The notes: a model not told the origin generated them from the sequence alone. A stretch of 64,000 nucleotides of DNA from an uncultured Lutibacter sp. (GCF_947495725.1 NZ_CANLZZ010000002.1:558001-622000); one strand, 5' to 3'; shown: positions 46,451 to 55,615, counted from the first letter of the stretch. Made by a program: numbers and translations.

Positions 46451-47785
46451 ATGAGAGAATTAAAAAGTGTAAGTATACTAGTTATAATAGTTAGTTTGTT
46501 TTTTTCTTGCGGAAATAAAAACAAGAAAAATATAACTGAAACTAAAAAGAGAATGGAAGAAGAACTTCCAAATATTGTTTTTATTTTATCTGATGATCAA
46601 TCCTGGACAGATTACGGTTTTATGGGCGATAAGAATATTGAAACCCCAAGATTAGACCAATTTGCTAATGAAAGCTTAACATTTGAAAGAGGCTATGTGC
46701 CAACTTCTTTATGTTCTCCATCTTTAGCAACCATTATTACCGGTCTATACCCAAAGCAGCATGGAGTTTTAGGGAACGACAGAGTACTTCCAGGTGATAA
46801 AAGAGAAAACAAAAAAGAATGGCGAGCCAAAAATTATCAACCTATAATAGACAACTTTAAAGAATTAAATACACTGCCAGATTTATTAAAAGAGAAAGGC
46901 TATTTATCATTTCAAACGGGTAAATGGTGGATAGGTAACCATAAAAATGGAGGTTTTGATGATGGAATGACTCATGGAAACCCAAATCGTGGCGGAAGAC
47001 ACGGTGATTACGGCTTAGAAATTGGAAGAAAAGGGTTAGATACTTTATGTAGTTATGTTGATATAGCTGTAAAAGAAAAGAAACCATTTTTTATGTGGTA
47101 TGCACCCTTTTTACCTCATAGACCACATAATCCACCTCAAAGATTGTTAGATAAATATATGAAGAAAACAACGTCTGAACATCTAGCAAAATATTGGGCA
47201 ATGTGTGAGTGGTTTGATGAAACTTGTGGGGAATTATTTGATGCCTTTGAAGACAGAGGACTAACAGAAAACACTTTGTTTGTTTACGTATGTGATAATG
47301 GTTGGGTGCAAGACCCTGAAAAAAGTGGCTATATGAAAAATTCTAAACGTGCACCTTATGATTTGGGAATGAGAACTCCAATTATATATAAATGGGAAGG
47401 GAAAATAAACCCTAAAATGGATGCTGAAAATGTGGTGAGTAGTATTGATATGGTACCAACGGTTTTAAGTTTATTGGGAATTGAACATTCGAAAGAAATG
47501 AAAGGAATTAATGTGTTGGATGAAGAACAACTGAAAAATAGAAAAGGAATATTTGGAGAGATTTACGCTCATGATTTTGATACGATAGAAAATAGTATGT
47601 TTTATAATATGGCTATTTTTCCTCCTTTTAAACTAATTGTCCCAGATTCAATTAGAAAAAAGGATGAAAAAATTCAGCTTTATAATATTGATGAAGACCC
47701 ATTTGAAAAAAACAATATAGCTGAGAATCATCCCGAAATTGTAGATGATTTAAAAGAAAAAATTAAAGTGTTTAGAGCTGAATAG
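46451..47785 (+). CDS. S1 sulfatase with atypical CSPSL active-site motif, lipoprotein
   Basis: A 444-aa lipoprotein (FFSC, then GNKN). The sulfatase fold is clear (IVFILSDDQSWTDYGFMG, TGKWWIGNHKNGGF, VCDNGW). The formylglycine site reads C88-S-P-S-L92 instead of CxPSR, with ATIITG after it, so the Arg that helps maturation and catalysis is Leu. The Cys itself is intact, and some S1 subfamilies may carry this form normally; otherwise maturation would be impaired. It starts 22 bp after the GH106 stop. Confidence 0.85.
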   Translation: MRELKSVSILVIIVSLFFSCGNKNKKNITETKKRMEEELPNIVFILSDDQSWTDYGFMGDKNIETPRLDQFANESLTFERGYVPTSLCSPSLATIITGLYPKQHGVLGNDRVLPGDKRENKKEWRAKNYQPIIDNFKELNTLPDLLKEKGYLSFQTGKWWIGNHKNGGFDDGMTHGNPNRGGRHGDYGLEIGRKGLDTLCSYVDIAVKEKKPFFMWYAPFLPHRPHNPPQRLLDKYMKKTTSEHLAKYWAMCEWFDETCGELFDAFEDRGLTENTLFVYVCDNGWVQDPEKSGYMKNSKRAPYDLGMRTPIIYKWEGKINPKMDAENVVSSIDMVPTVLSLLGIEHSKEMKGINVLDEEQLKNRKGIFGEIYAHDFDTIENSMFYNMAIFPPFKLIVPDSIRKKDEKIQLYNIDEDPFEKNNIAENHPEIVDDLKEKIKVFRAE

Positions 47786-47793
47786 TACTTTTT

Positions 47794-49317
47794 ATGAAAA
47801 ATGTATACATCTTATTAGTTACTGTTTTTGTAATGGTTTCATCTTGCAATTCAACGGAAAAAAAAGAAGAAGTTAAAGAGGCTTCAAAACCAAACGTACT
47901 GTTTATTGCAGTTGATGATTTAAACAATTGGATAACACCTATTGATGGTTTTTCCAATGCAAAAACACCAAATTTTGATAGGCTAGCAGCAAAAGGTGTT
48001 ACGTTTACCAACGCACATTGTCAAGCACCATTATGTGGGCCATCAAGAGCATCATTAATGACAGGTCTTCGACCTTCAACAACGGGTATTTATGGTATGA
48101 CACCCGATAATAAAATTCGTAGAGAAGAAAACTCAGCAACAAAAGATATTACTTTTCTTCCAGAGTACTTTAAAAATAATGGATACTATACTATGGGAAT
48201 TGGTAAACTTTTTCATATTTACGCACCAAAGGGTATGTTTGATGAGGATGGAGGGCGTGTGAAAGGTTTTGGACCATATCCTGAAAAGAGATTTGTTTGG
48301 GACGGTTTTGGTAAAGGAATAAAAGGTACACATGGAAGAACAAGCACCGATTGGGGTGCTTTTCCTGAAAATGATACGTTAATGCCGGACCATCAATCTG
48401 TAAATTGGGTGGTAGAGCGTTTACATAAAAAATATGAGCAACCTTTTTTTATGGGACTAGGTTTTTTACGTGTACATGTGCCTTTGTATGTGCCACAAAA
48501 ATGGTTTGATATGCATCCTTTGGAAGGAATTGAAACACCACCATATTTGTCTGATGATTTAAAGGATATTCCTCCTGTTGGTATGAAAATTAATGATTTA
48601 CCTATGATGCCTTCAACTGAATGGGCAATAGAAAGTGGAGAATGGAAGAAAATTGTTCAAGCATATTTGGCGTGTATGAGTTATGTAGATTATGAGTTAG
48701 GTAGAGTTTTAGATGCACTAGAAAGTAGTGATTACGCAGACAATACGATTATTGTTTTATGGTCAGATCACGGATATCGTTTAGGAGAAAAAGGAACATT
48801 TGCAAAACATGCATTATGGGAAACTGCCACTAAAGCACCGTTAATGTTTGCTGGGCCAAATGTACCTAAAGGGAAAAAAATTAATGCGCCAGTAGAAATG
48901 TTATCTATTTATCCAACATTGTTGGAATTAAGTGGTTTACCAGCTTATGAAAGAAATGAGGGCAAAAGTTTAGTGCCAATGTTGCAAAATGAAAAAAATG
49001 AAGAAGGTGCTTATGCCATTACTACTTTTGGAATGAATAACCATGCGGTAAAAGCTGATGGTTTTCGATATATTGGTTATGAGGATGGAGCTGAAGAATT
49101 TTATGATCATAGTACAGATCCAAACGAATGGGCCAATGAAGCATCCAATCCTAAATTTAAGAGTAAAATAGCAGCATTAAAAGCTTTGTTACCAACGGTG
49201 AATTCAAAATGGGATTCAAAATCTAATTATACTTTTCAACCTTATTTTGTTGAGCAAAAGGCAAGAATAAATGGAGAGGAAGTTAAAGAGGTAAAAGTAA
49301 TTGGAGCAAAACATTAA
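47794..49317 (+). CDS. S1 sulfatase (iduronate-2-sulfatase-like), lipoprotein
   Basis: A 507-aa lipoprotein (VSSC, then NSTEKK). It has AVDDLNNW, the formylglycine motif CGPSR (C81-R85) followed by ASLMTG, GKLFHIY, and a late WSDHGYRLGEKG with KH. This pattern groups with S1_7 iduronate-2-sulfatase-like enzymes, as does the sulfatase at 23364, but the two are clearly divergent. The start lies 8 bp after the previous stop, so the two are translated from one transcript. Target sulfate unknown. Confidence 0.9.
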   Translation: MKNVYILLVTVFVMVSSCNSTEKKEEVKEASKPNVLFIAVDDLNNWITPIDGFSNAKTPNFDRLAAKGVTFTNAHCQAPLCGPSRASLMTGLRPSTTGIYGMTPDNKIRREENSATKDITFLPEYFKNNGYYTMGIGKLFHIYAPKGMFDEDGGRVKGFGPYPEKRFVWDGFGKGIKGTHGRTSTDWGAFPENDTLMPDHQSVNWVVERLHKKYEQPFFMGLGFLRVHVPLYVPQKWFDMHPLEGIETPPYLSDDLKDIPPVGMKINDLPMMPSTEWAIESGEWKKIVQAYLACMSYVDYELGRVLDALESSDYADNTIIVLWSDHGYRLGEKGTFAKHALWETATKAPLMFAGPNVPKGKKINAPVEMLSIYPTLLELSGLPAYERNEGKSLVPMLQNEKNEEGAYAITTFGMNNHAVKADGFRYIGYEDGAEEFYDHSTDPNEWANEASNPKFKSKIAALKALLPTVNSKWDSKSNYTFQPYFVEQKARINGEEVKEVKVIGAKH

Positions 49318-49373
49318 ATACATCTAAAATTTATTTTAGTATAAAAAGAGTCTAATAAAAAAGTAATATTAAA

Positions 49374-51044
49374 ATGAAGATTTTTTCAAAAATATCAATA
49401 TTCATTTGTGCTACAATTCTTTTTGTAGGATGTAAGACATCATTATCATCAGAAAAAAGCAAGAATACAGAAGAAAAACAGAACCCCAATATTATCTTTA
49501 TTATGGCAGATGATTTAGGTTGGACAGATTTAAGTTCACCTAACACAAGTTTGGATAATGGTTCTAAATATTATGAAAGCCCGAACATAGATAAATTGGC
49601 GAAGGAAGGGAAGTCATTTACTTATGCATATACACAGCAAAACTGCCAACCCACTCGCGCAGCACTTCATACTGGGCAATACGCAACAGGATTGCAAAAT
49701 GGAGTGTATAATGTGGGAAGCCTTAAAAGAGCTTCGAAAGGTATTGTTACATCTATCAAACCTCCCGTTCAAAATAATTATTTACAAGAAGAATGTGTAT
49801 CTATGTTTGAAACCTTAAAAACGGTTGGTTATCACACGGCTTGGTTTGGAAAGTTACATGCTATTAAAAAGGAAGCGCACGCTGCTACTTATCTGGGTGT
49901 TGATTATAATCTGGCACTACGAAAAGAAACAAATGCTACCGTAAATGGTGTAAAAGTTAAAAATGAGTTCTTTGCGCAAAATGATGATGCTAAAGGTTGG
50001 ATCTTTAATCACGTAGGATTAAAAGACTATGCACAACCTTATGATGCTTCTTATATTAAAAATGTTTTAGTGCCAATGAAAAATGGAAATGATCCCTGGC
50101 TATTGGAAGGCACACCTAAACATCTTACTGATGCCTTGGGAGATGCTGTTGTTGATTATATTAAAGATAGATCACAAGAAAAAGAACCATTTTTCGCTTA
50201 TGTTCCTTTTCATGCAGTACATGTGAGCATTCTTCCGCGTCCTGATTTGGAAGCTAAATATGAAGCCAAAACATCACAGGATCCTCGTCATAAACGCGTT
50301 AATTACGCTGCCTTTGTTGAACTTTTGGATCAAACTGTAGGACGTGTTTTAAATGCGCTAGATGATCCAAATGGTGATGGCAATACTCAAGATGGTATTG
50401 CTGAAAATACGTTAGTTGTATTCTATTCAGATAATGGTGGCTTTATGGGACCTACTGATAATACACCATTGCGTTTAAGAAAAGGAACGTATTATGAAGG
50501 AGGTGTTCGCGTACCTTTGATTTTCAAGTACCCAGGTGTTATTTCACCAAATACAGTGAACACTGCTCAAGAAGTTCATGCCATTGATTTTTATCCTACA
50601 CTGGCCGAAATGGCTGGGGCAGAGCTACCTGATTCTCAAAAGCATGAAATTGATGGAAAATCGGTTGCACCTGTTTTAAGAGAAGAAACAGAAGTACTTG
50701 ATGATAAAACAGAGCTGTATTGGCATTTTCCAGGGTATATGGATGTGCGTAATATGCCTCAATCAGTTATTCATTATAGAGATACCGACAACCAACATTA
50801 TAAATTGTTCTATCTCTACGAAGATGATTCATATGAACTTTATAATCTTAGTAAAGATATAGGTGAAACTGTTAATCTTTTAGATGAAAGCCCAAGCCAA
50901 AAGACACTATATTTAGCGAATAAGATGAACAATAAACTTCGAGAATGGCTTATGAAAAGGGATGCTCCTACAGGAACTTGGGCGAAAAATGGAGAGAAAG
51001 TACCTTACCCTCAGATAGATGGTATTCAAAAATATAAAATATAA
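49374..51044 (+). CDS. S1 sulfatase with CQPTR motif, lipoprotein
   Basis: A 556-aa lipoprotein (FVGC). IIFIMADDLGWTDL provides the metal ligands, and C91-Q-P-T-R95 is the formylglycine motif with Thr replacing Ser, within CxPxR tolerance. It continues with AALHTG, GKLHAIK, and a YSDNGG block near residue 355. The closing YELYNLSKDIGE is typical of arylsulfatase-A-like S1 proteins. It is probably an exo- or endo-sulfatase on uronate/rhamnose oligomers. Follows the previous gene after 56 bp with no promoter box. Confidence 0.9.
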   Translation: MKIFSKISIFICATILFVGCKTSLSSEKSKNTEEKQNPNIIFIMADDLGWTDLSSPNTSLDNGSKYYESPNIDKLAKEGKSFTYAYTQQNCQPTRAALHTGQYATGLQNGVYNVGSLKRASKGIVTSIKPPVQNNYLQEECVSMFETLKTVGYHTAWFGKLHAIKKEAHAATYLGVDYNLALRKETNATVNGVKVKNEFFAQNDDAKGWIFNHVGLKDYAQPYDASYIKNVLVPMKNGNDPWLLEGTPKHLTDALGDAVVDYIKDRSQEKEPFFAYVPFHAVHVSILPRPDLEAKYEAKTSQDPRHKRVNYAAFVELLDQTVGRVLNALDDPNGDGNTQDGIAENTLVVFYSDNGGFMGPTDNTPLRLRKGTYYEGGVRVPLIFKYPGVISPNTVNTAQEVHAIDFYPTLAEMAGAELPDSQKHEIDGKSVAPVLREETEVLDDKTELYWHFPGYMDVRNMPQSVIHYRDTDNQHYKLFYLYEDDSYELYNLSKDIGETVNLLDESPSQKTLYLANKMNNKLREWLMKRDAPTGTWAKNGEKVPYPQIDGIQKYKI

Positions 51045-51062
51045 AAAATAAACACTATTAAA

Positions 51063-52547
51063 ATGAATAAAAAATATTTCGTTTTTTTTCTTTTAGGAAC
51101 CGTAGCCTTTGTTTTTACTGCTTGTTTAACTAATAAGAATAAAGCTTTAAATGAGGAAGCTGAAAAAGAAATACAGAGATTAAATAAGCCCAATATGATT
51201 TTTTATTTGGCAGATGATCAAGATGTTTATGATTATGGCTGTTATGGGAATAAAAAGGTAAAAACAACAGCCGTAGATAGATTGGCGAAAGAAGGGATGC
51301 TTTTTAATAATGCTTTTACTGCTCAAGCCATTTGTGCGCCAAGTAGATCACAAATTTTTACAGGTAAATACCCATTAAAAAATGGTTGTTTTGCAAATCA
51401 TACAGCTACAAGACCAAATATTGAAAGTGTTACAATTAAGATGAAAAATTTGGGTTATGAAGTTGTTTTGGCAGGAAAAAGCCATGTAAAGCCATCTAAT
51501 GTGTATCAGTGGGATAGGGAATGGGAGCCAGTTCCTAAAAAGAATGTTCCTAGAGATTATATTCCTTTAGATAGCATAGAAAATTACTTTAAAACTTCAA
51601 AAAAGCCATTTTGTATGTTCATCACTTCAAAATACCCTCATGGAAAATATTTTGATGTAGAAAACCCAAATGCTGAAGACCTTAAATTTTATCCATTCAA
51701 TGCGCATAAGAAAAGTAGTAAATCATATATTAAGAGTAGAGCAGGTTATTATAGAAGTATTGAAGAAGACAATAAGCAATTAGAAAGTGTGCTAAATTTA
51801 ATTGATATTTATTTACATGATAATACCTTATTTGTTTATAGTGCAGACCATGGAGTTTCTGGGAAATTCACCGTAAAAGATATTGGTTTAAAAGTGCCTT
51901 TTGTTGTGCGTTGGCCAAGAGTAATAAATGCAGGTTCAATATCAGACCAATTAATTCATTATACTGACGTGCTCCCAACTTTTATGGATATTGCAGGTGG
52001 TAAAGTAGGGACAGATATGGATGGTAAAAGTTTTTTGTCAATTCTTAAAGGTGAAGATATTGAAATTAATAAATATGTATATGGGATTAGAACCAACCAA
52101 AATATTCTAAACTCTGAAGTTTTTCCTTCACGAATGATTCGTGATAAACAATATAAATACATTAGAAATTTTAATTCGTTAGAAGTGGTTGAGCAAAATT
52201 TAACAGGAAAACCAAATATAGATTTCTTTATTAAAAGAGGTGCAATGCATTTTAAAAATGAACCTTTTGAAGAGTTATACGATTTACAAAACGATCCTTT
52301 TGAACAACATAATTTAGCTGAAAATTCAGATTACAAAGATGTTAAAGAGCGATTAACAAAAGATATGTTTACTTGGATGAAAGACCAAGGAGATTTTTTA
52401 AATGATCAAATAGGGAATATGCCTCTTGTAACTCCTAAAGGGAATAAAGGTTTTAAACTAGATAAAGATACTCCGAGCAGAAAAATACCTGATTCAATAA
52501 AAAACACTTTAAATAGTGAAGATTATTTAATAATTGAACATTGGTAA
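51063..52547 (+). CDS. S1 sulfatase (heparan N-sulfatase-like), lipoprotein
   Basis: A 494-aa lipoprotein (FTAC). It has YLADDQDVYDYGCYG, the formylglycine motif CAPSR (C91-R95) with SQIFTG after it, GKSHVKP, and YSADHGVSGK in place of the longer SDHG loop. It resembles the S1_8-type heparan N-sulfatase-like group. A rhamnose-3-sulfatase activity would suit this locus but is inference. It starts 18 bp after the upstream stop. Confidence 0.9.
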   Translation: MNKKYFVFFLLGTVAFVFTACLTNKNKALNEEAEKEIQRLNKPNMIFYLADDQDVYDYGCYGNKKVKTTAVDRLAKEGMLFNNAFTAQAICAPSRSQIFTGKYPLKNGCFANHTATRPNIESVTIKMKNLGYEVVLAGKSHVKPSNVYQWDREWEPVPKKNVPRDYIPLDSIENYFKTSKKPFCMFITSKYPHGKYFDVENPNAEDLKFYPFNAHKKSSKSYIKSRAGYYRSIEEDNKQLESVLNLIDIYLHDNTLFVYSADHGVSGKFTVKDIGLKVPFVVRWPRVINAGSISDQLIHYTDVLPTFMDIAGGKVGTDMDGKSFLSILKGEDIEINKYVYGIRTNQNILNSEVFPSRMIRDKQYKYIRNFNSLEVVEQNLTGKPNIDFFIKRGAMHFKNEPFEELYDLQNDPFEQHNLAENSDYKDVKERLTKDMFTWMKDQGDFLNDQIGNMPLVTPKGNKGFKLDKDTPSRKIPDSIKNTLNSEDYLIIEHW

Positions 52548-52569
52548 TTAACCATTTATAAAATAGCGT

Positions 52570-53985
52570 ATGATGAATTTTAAAAATAAATACATTTTAA
52601 TTGTATTAACTATTTTAATTAGTTTTTCGTGTACAACGAAGCAAAAATCAGAAAAAGAAGATGCTTTAAAAAAGAAACCTAATGTTTTATTTATTGCCAT
52701 TGATGATTTAAGAACTGAATTGGGGTGTTATGGTGTACCACAAGTTAAGTCTCCAAACATAGATCAATTGGCTCAAGATGCGTTTGTTTTCAACCGAGCC
52801 TATTGCAATGTACCTGTTTGTGGAGCTTCAAGAGCCAGTTTACTTACAAGTATTCTACCTACAAAAACACGTTTTATAGATTATAGAGCTAAGGCAGAAG
52901 AGGATGTCCCAAATGCTAAAACATTACCAGGTATATTTAAAGAAGCTGGTTATACCACTATATCTAACGGAAAGATTTTCCATTATAATAAAGATGTTCA
53001 GGATGCTAGTTGGAGTCAAAAACCGTGGATGCCGGCAGGAGGTCATGCCGTATGTTATGATCCAGAAACTGAACAATTACTTATGAAATCAGGTAATGGT
53101 CGCGTATACGAAGCTCCAGAGGTAGCAGATAGTTTTTACCCAGATTATAAAATTGCACAAAAAACCATAAGTGATTTGCGCAGTTTCAAAGTGTCTGGAG
53201 AACCTTTCTTTATGGCTTGTGGATTTTTTCGTCCTCATATGCCTTTTTATGCACCTAAGAAATATTGGGATTTATATGATAGAGATTCCATTGAAATAGC
53301 TGATAACCGTTATCTTCCTGAAAATGCCCCTAGTGGATTGCGTGGAAGTGGAGAATTTAAAACCTATAGCTTTGGAGAATATACACCTAACACCAATGAA
53401 TTTCATAAAATGATGCGCCATGGGTATTATGCTTGTGTAAGTTATGTAGATCAATTAGTTGGCGAGGTAATGAGTGAGCTTGAAAACCTTGGCTTAGCAG
53501 AAAATACGATTGTTGTATTATGGGGAGACCATGGCTGGCATTTGGGAGAGCATGAGTTTTGGGGTAAACACAATACCTTGCATAATGCCTTGCAAGTTCC
53601 TTTAATTGTAAAAGTGCCAGGAAAAGCAAAAGGTATGCTAACAGAAGCTTTGGTTGAGAGTGTTGATATTTACCCTACACTTTGTGACTTGGCTAATATT
53701 CCTACACCTGATTACATTATGGGAGAGAGTTTTAAATCTATTCTTGATGAACCTAAACAGTCGTTTAGAGAAAATGTATATGCGAGGTTTAAAGCAGCTG
53801 ATGCCATAGTTACGGAAGAATTTACTTATTCTTTGTATGAAAACGGAGAGGAAATGTTGTACAACCGTAAATTAGATCCTGAAGAGAATAAGAATGTTGC
53901 GACGGATGTTAGCTACAAAAAGGTAATTGAAGAAATGCGAAATGCTCTAAAAATAAAACAACAGCAAGCAGCTAGTTATAAATAA
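52570..53985 (+). CDS. S1 sulfatase with CGASR motif, lipoprotein
   Basis: A 471-aa lipoprotein (SFSC). It has AIDDLRTELGCYG, the formylglycine motif C84-G-A-S-R88 (Ala in place of Pro; CxAxR is a known tolerated form) then ASLLTS, NGKIFHY, and WGDHGWHLGEHEFWGKH with the sulfate-binding Lys/His. It groups with iduronate-2-sulfatase-like S1_7 enzymes. It is the last gene of the 39924-53985 operon. No clear terminator follows directly; the next 200 bp lead to an orphan promoter box. Confidence 0.9.
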   Translation: MMNFKNKYILIVLTILISFSCTTKQKSEKEDALKKKPNVLFIAIDDLRTELGCYGVPQVKSPNIDQLAQDAFVFNRAYCNVPVCGASRASLLTSILPTKTRFIDYRAKAEEDVPNAKTLPGIFKEAGYTTISNGKIFHYNKDVQDASWSQKPWMPAGGHAVCYDPETEQLLMKSGNGRVYEAPEVADSFYPDYKIAQKTISDLRSFKVSGEPFFMACGFFRPHMPFYAPKKYWDLYDRDSIEIADNRYLPENAPSGLRGSGEFKTYSFGEYTPNTNEFHKMMRHGYYACVSYVDQLVGEVMSELENLGLAENTIVVLWGDHGWHLGEHEFWGKHNTLHNALQVPLIVKVPGKAKGMLTEALVESVDIYPTLCDLANIPTPDYIMGESFKSILDEPKQSFRENVYARFKAADAIVTEEFTYSLYENGEEMLYNRKLDPEENKNVATDVSYKKVIEEMRNALKIKQQQAASYK

Positions 53986-54186
53986 ACAACAGCGGTTATA
54001 ATTTAATACGAAATAAGAAACTAAATAAGGTATTTCTAGTAAGGGATTTTATTAGTTTATAAACACTGTTTCTTGGTGCTATATGCTTACAAAAGTCATT
54101 AAAGCAAATCATTAAATAATGAATTAAAAATGATTAGTTTTTTATTGAAATTTCAATAGTTAATTTAACAATAATATAATTAGAGT

Positions 54187-54231
54187 CAGGACAGTACAGG
54201 ATGATTGAGTATTTTTAAATTAATAATTTAG
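54187..54231 (+). promoter_or_regulatory. Orphan PUL box plus -7 element with no coding gene behind it
   Basis: Box CAGGACAGTACAGGATG (54187-54203), 20-nt spacer, TAATTTAG (54224-54231), one mismatch from TAnnTTTG. No ORF of plausible length follows; a strong terminator lies 96 bp beyond. The gap 53986-54877 holds this unit and the next one. Confidence 0.68.
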
Positions 54232-54237
54232 CAGTGA

Positions 54238-54353
54238 TTTTATAGGAGTATAAGATGTTGAGTTAATTAAGTTTAATTAATTATTAAAAAATAATAATTA
54301 TTAAAGTTAAAAAGTTTGGTTAATAAGAGGAGCTTGGAGAAGCTCCTTTTTTT
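54238..54353 (+). ncRNA. Candidate small RNA between orphan PUL box and terminator
   Basis: Inferred transcript of about 110-120 nt starting a few bases after the -7 element at 54224 and ending in the T-run at 54353. It is A/U-rich with overlapping inverted repeats around 54270-54305 (TTAATTAA-type) and ends in a GC-stemmed hairpin. No start codon opens more than a few residues. Because it carries the box of the PUL regulon it could be a trans-acting regulator of PUL mRNAs, but nothing in the sequence proves function. Confidence 0.45.
54328..54353 (+). terminator. Intrinsic terminator of candidate small RNA
   Basis: Perfect 8-bp stem AGGAGCTT/AAGCTCCT with a GGAG loop and seven T (54347-54353), the first pairing in the stem. 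Confidence 0.85.
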
Positions 54354-54501
54354 AATGCTAAAAAAAGTTCAAAAGTGTATTTAATTTGTTCGAATTTATA
54401 GAGTATTTTAAAATTTGTAATTAATAAAAAAAAGGTAAAAATTATAGGCTTCGGATTAGATTAATTCGATGAAGAGTTGAATTCAACTATAATGATGAAT
54501 A

Positions 54502-54546
54502 TAGGATAGTACAGGACAGTTTTTGCTCTTACTTACGATAAATTTG
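54502..54546 (+). promoter_or_regulatory. PUL box plus -7 element upstream of lutABC
   Basis: Box TAGGATAGTACAGGACA (54502-54518), 20-nt spacer, exact -7 TAAATTTG (54539-54546). The next coding gene, lutA, starts 331 bp beyond, giving an unusually long leader. Confidence 0.75.
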
Positions 54547-54812
54547 AACCAAGATTAATAGGATTTGTTAATTTTAGAGTACAAGATTTAATAATTAAAT
54601 GGATATAAAATAAAAATTATATAAATTTATTTATGAAATAGGTTAAAAAAACCTTAATACTGGTAATAGGTGTTTGGAGAAATAAATGTAGAGTATTTAA
54701 AAAAAAGTGCTACCAATAGTCTGGATTATGAGGATTATATAATGCCTTCTGTATTTAATAATTTCTTAATACTAAAAATAATTATGATTAATTAATTCTA
54801 TATTTCGATGAA

Positions 54813-54846
54813 GGTTGAGTTATTATTAGGCTCAATTCTTTTTTTT
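54813..54846 (+). terminator. Terminator-like hairpin in lutA leader (possible attenuator)
   Basis: Stem GGTTGAG/CTCAATT (two G-T wobbles), 11-nt loop, then C and eight T, ending 31 bp before the lutA start. It is weaker than the other terminators, so read-through or attenuation is plausible. No good -7 element lies between it and lutA. Confidence 0.5.
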
Positions 54847-54877
54847 GTTAATCAATACAATTTCAAAATTAAATTAG

Positions 54878-55615
54878 ATGAAAGTAGGTCTTTTTATACC
54901 TTGTTATATCAATCAGTTGTATCCACAAGTTGCCATTGCAACATTAGAATTGTTGGAGAAATTAAATGTAGATGTTTATTATCCTTCAACCCAAACTTGT
55001 TGTGGGCAACCATTAGGAAATTCGGGATATGAAGAAGACTCAAAAGGAGCATGCCAATTATTTGTGGAGAATTTTAAAGAATACGATTTTATAGTTGGTC
55101 CTTCAGGAAGTTGTATTTATCATATAAAAAAGCATTTTGATATTTTAGAACAAACACCAGAAGTAGTTAAAGTTAGGGAAAATGCTTATGAATTGTGTGA
55201 ATTCATAGTTAAAATATTGGGTAAAACGGAAGTTGGCGCTTCATTTCCTTATAAAGTTGGACTTCATAAAAGTTGTCACGGACTTCGCGGCTTAAATTTG
55301 GGTTCTTGTTCAGAAAGAATGGAGCCGCACTATTCTACTGAAGAAGACTTATTAAACAATGTGAAAGGTCTAGAGCTAGTGAAATTAAATAGAGAAGATG
55401 AATGTTGTGGTTTTGGAGGAACTTTTTCTGTTTTTGAAGAAGCTGTATCTGTGAAAATGGGTAAAGATAAAATTAAAGATCACCTAGATAGTGGAGTTGA
55501 AGTAATTACTGGAGCAGATCATTCTTGTTTAATGCATTTAGAAGGGTTAATAAATAGAGATAACAAACCATTAAGAGTTATGCATATTGCAGAAATCTTA
55601 AATAAAACTTTATAA
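54878..55615 (+). CDS. lutA: Lactate utilisation protein A (CCG-domain oxidoreductase subunit)
   Basis: A 245-aa cytoplasmic protein with two CCG (cysteine-rich) domains: STQTCCGQP and KSCHGLR in the first half, DECCGFGG and ADHSCLMHL in the second. This is LutA/YkgE, which with LutB and LutC oxidises L-lactate to pyruvate. In this locus the lactate would come from L-lactaldehyde, the C3 product of rhamnose breakdown. LutB starts 2 bp after the stop. An overlapping frame from 54808 is a shadow. Confidence 0.93.
   Translation: MKVGLFIPCYINQLYPQVAIATLELLEKLNVDVYYPSTQTCCGQPLGNSGYEEDSKGACQLFVENFKEYDFIVGPSGSCIYHIKKHFDILEQTPEVVKVRENAYELCEFIVKILGKTEVGASFPYKVGLHKSCHGLRGLNLGSCSERMEPHYSTEEDLLNNVKGLELVKLNREDECCGFGGTFSVFEEAVSVKMGKDKIKDHLDSGVEVITGADHSCLMHLEGLINRDNKPLRVMHIAEILNKTL

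Noticed and set aside
54742-54795. 17-codon ORF in the lutA leader
   Set aside because: Could be a leader peptide but nothing in its composition relates to lactate or rhamnose, and such short ORFs are expected by chance.
54808-55032. 74-aa ORF overlapping lutA
   Set aside because: Out of frame with lutA and begins in the terminator-like hairpin; no domain recognised.
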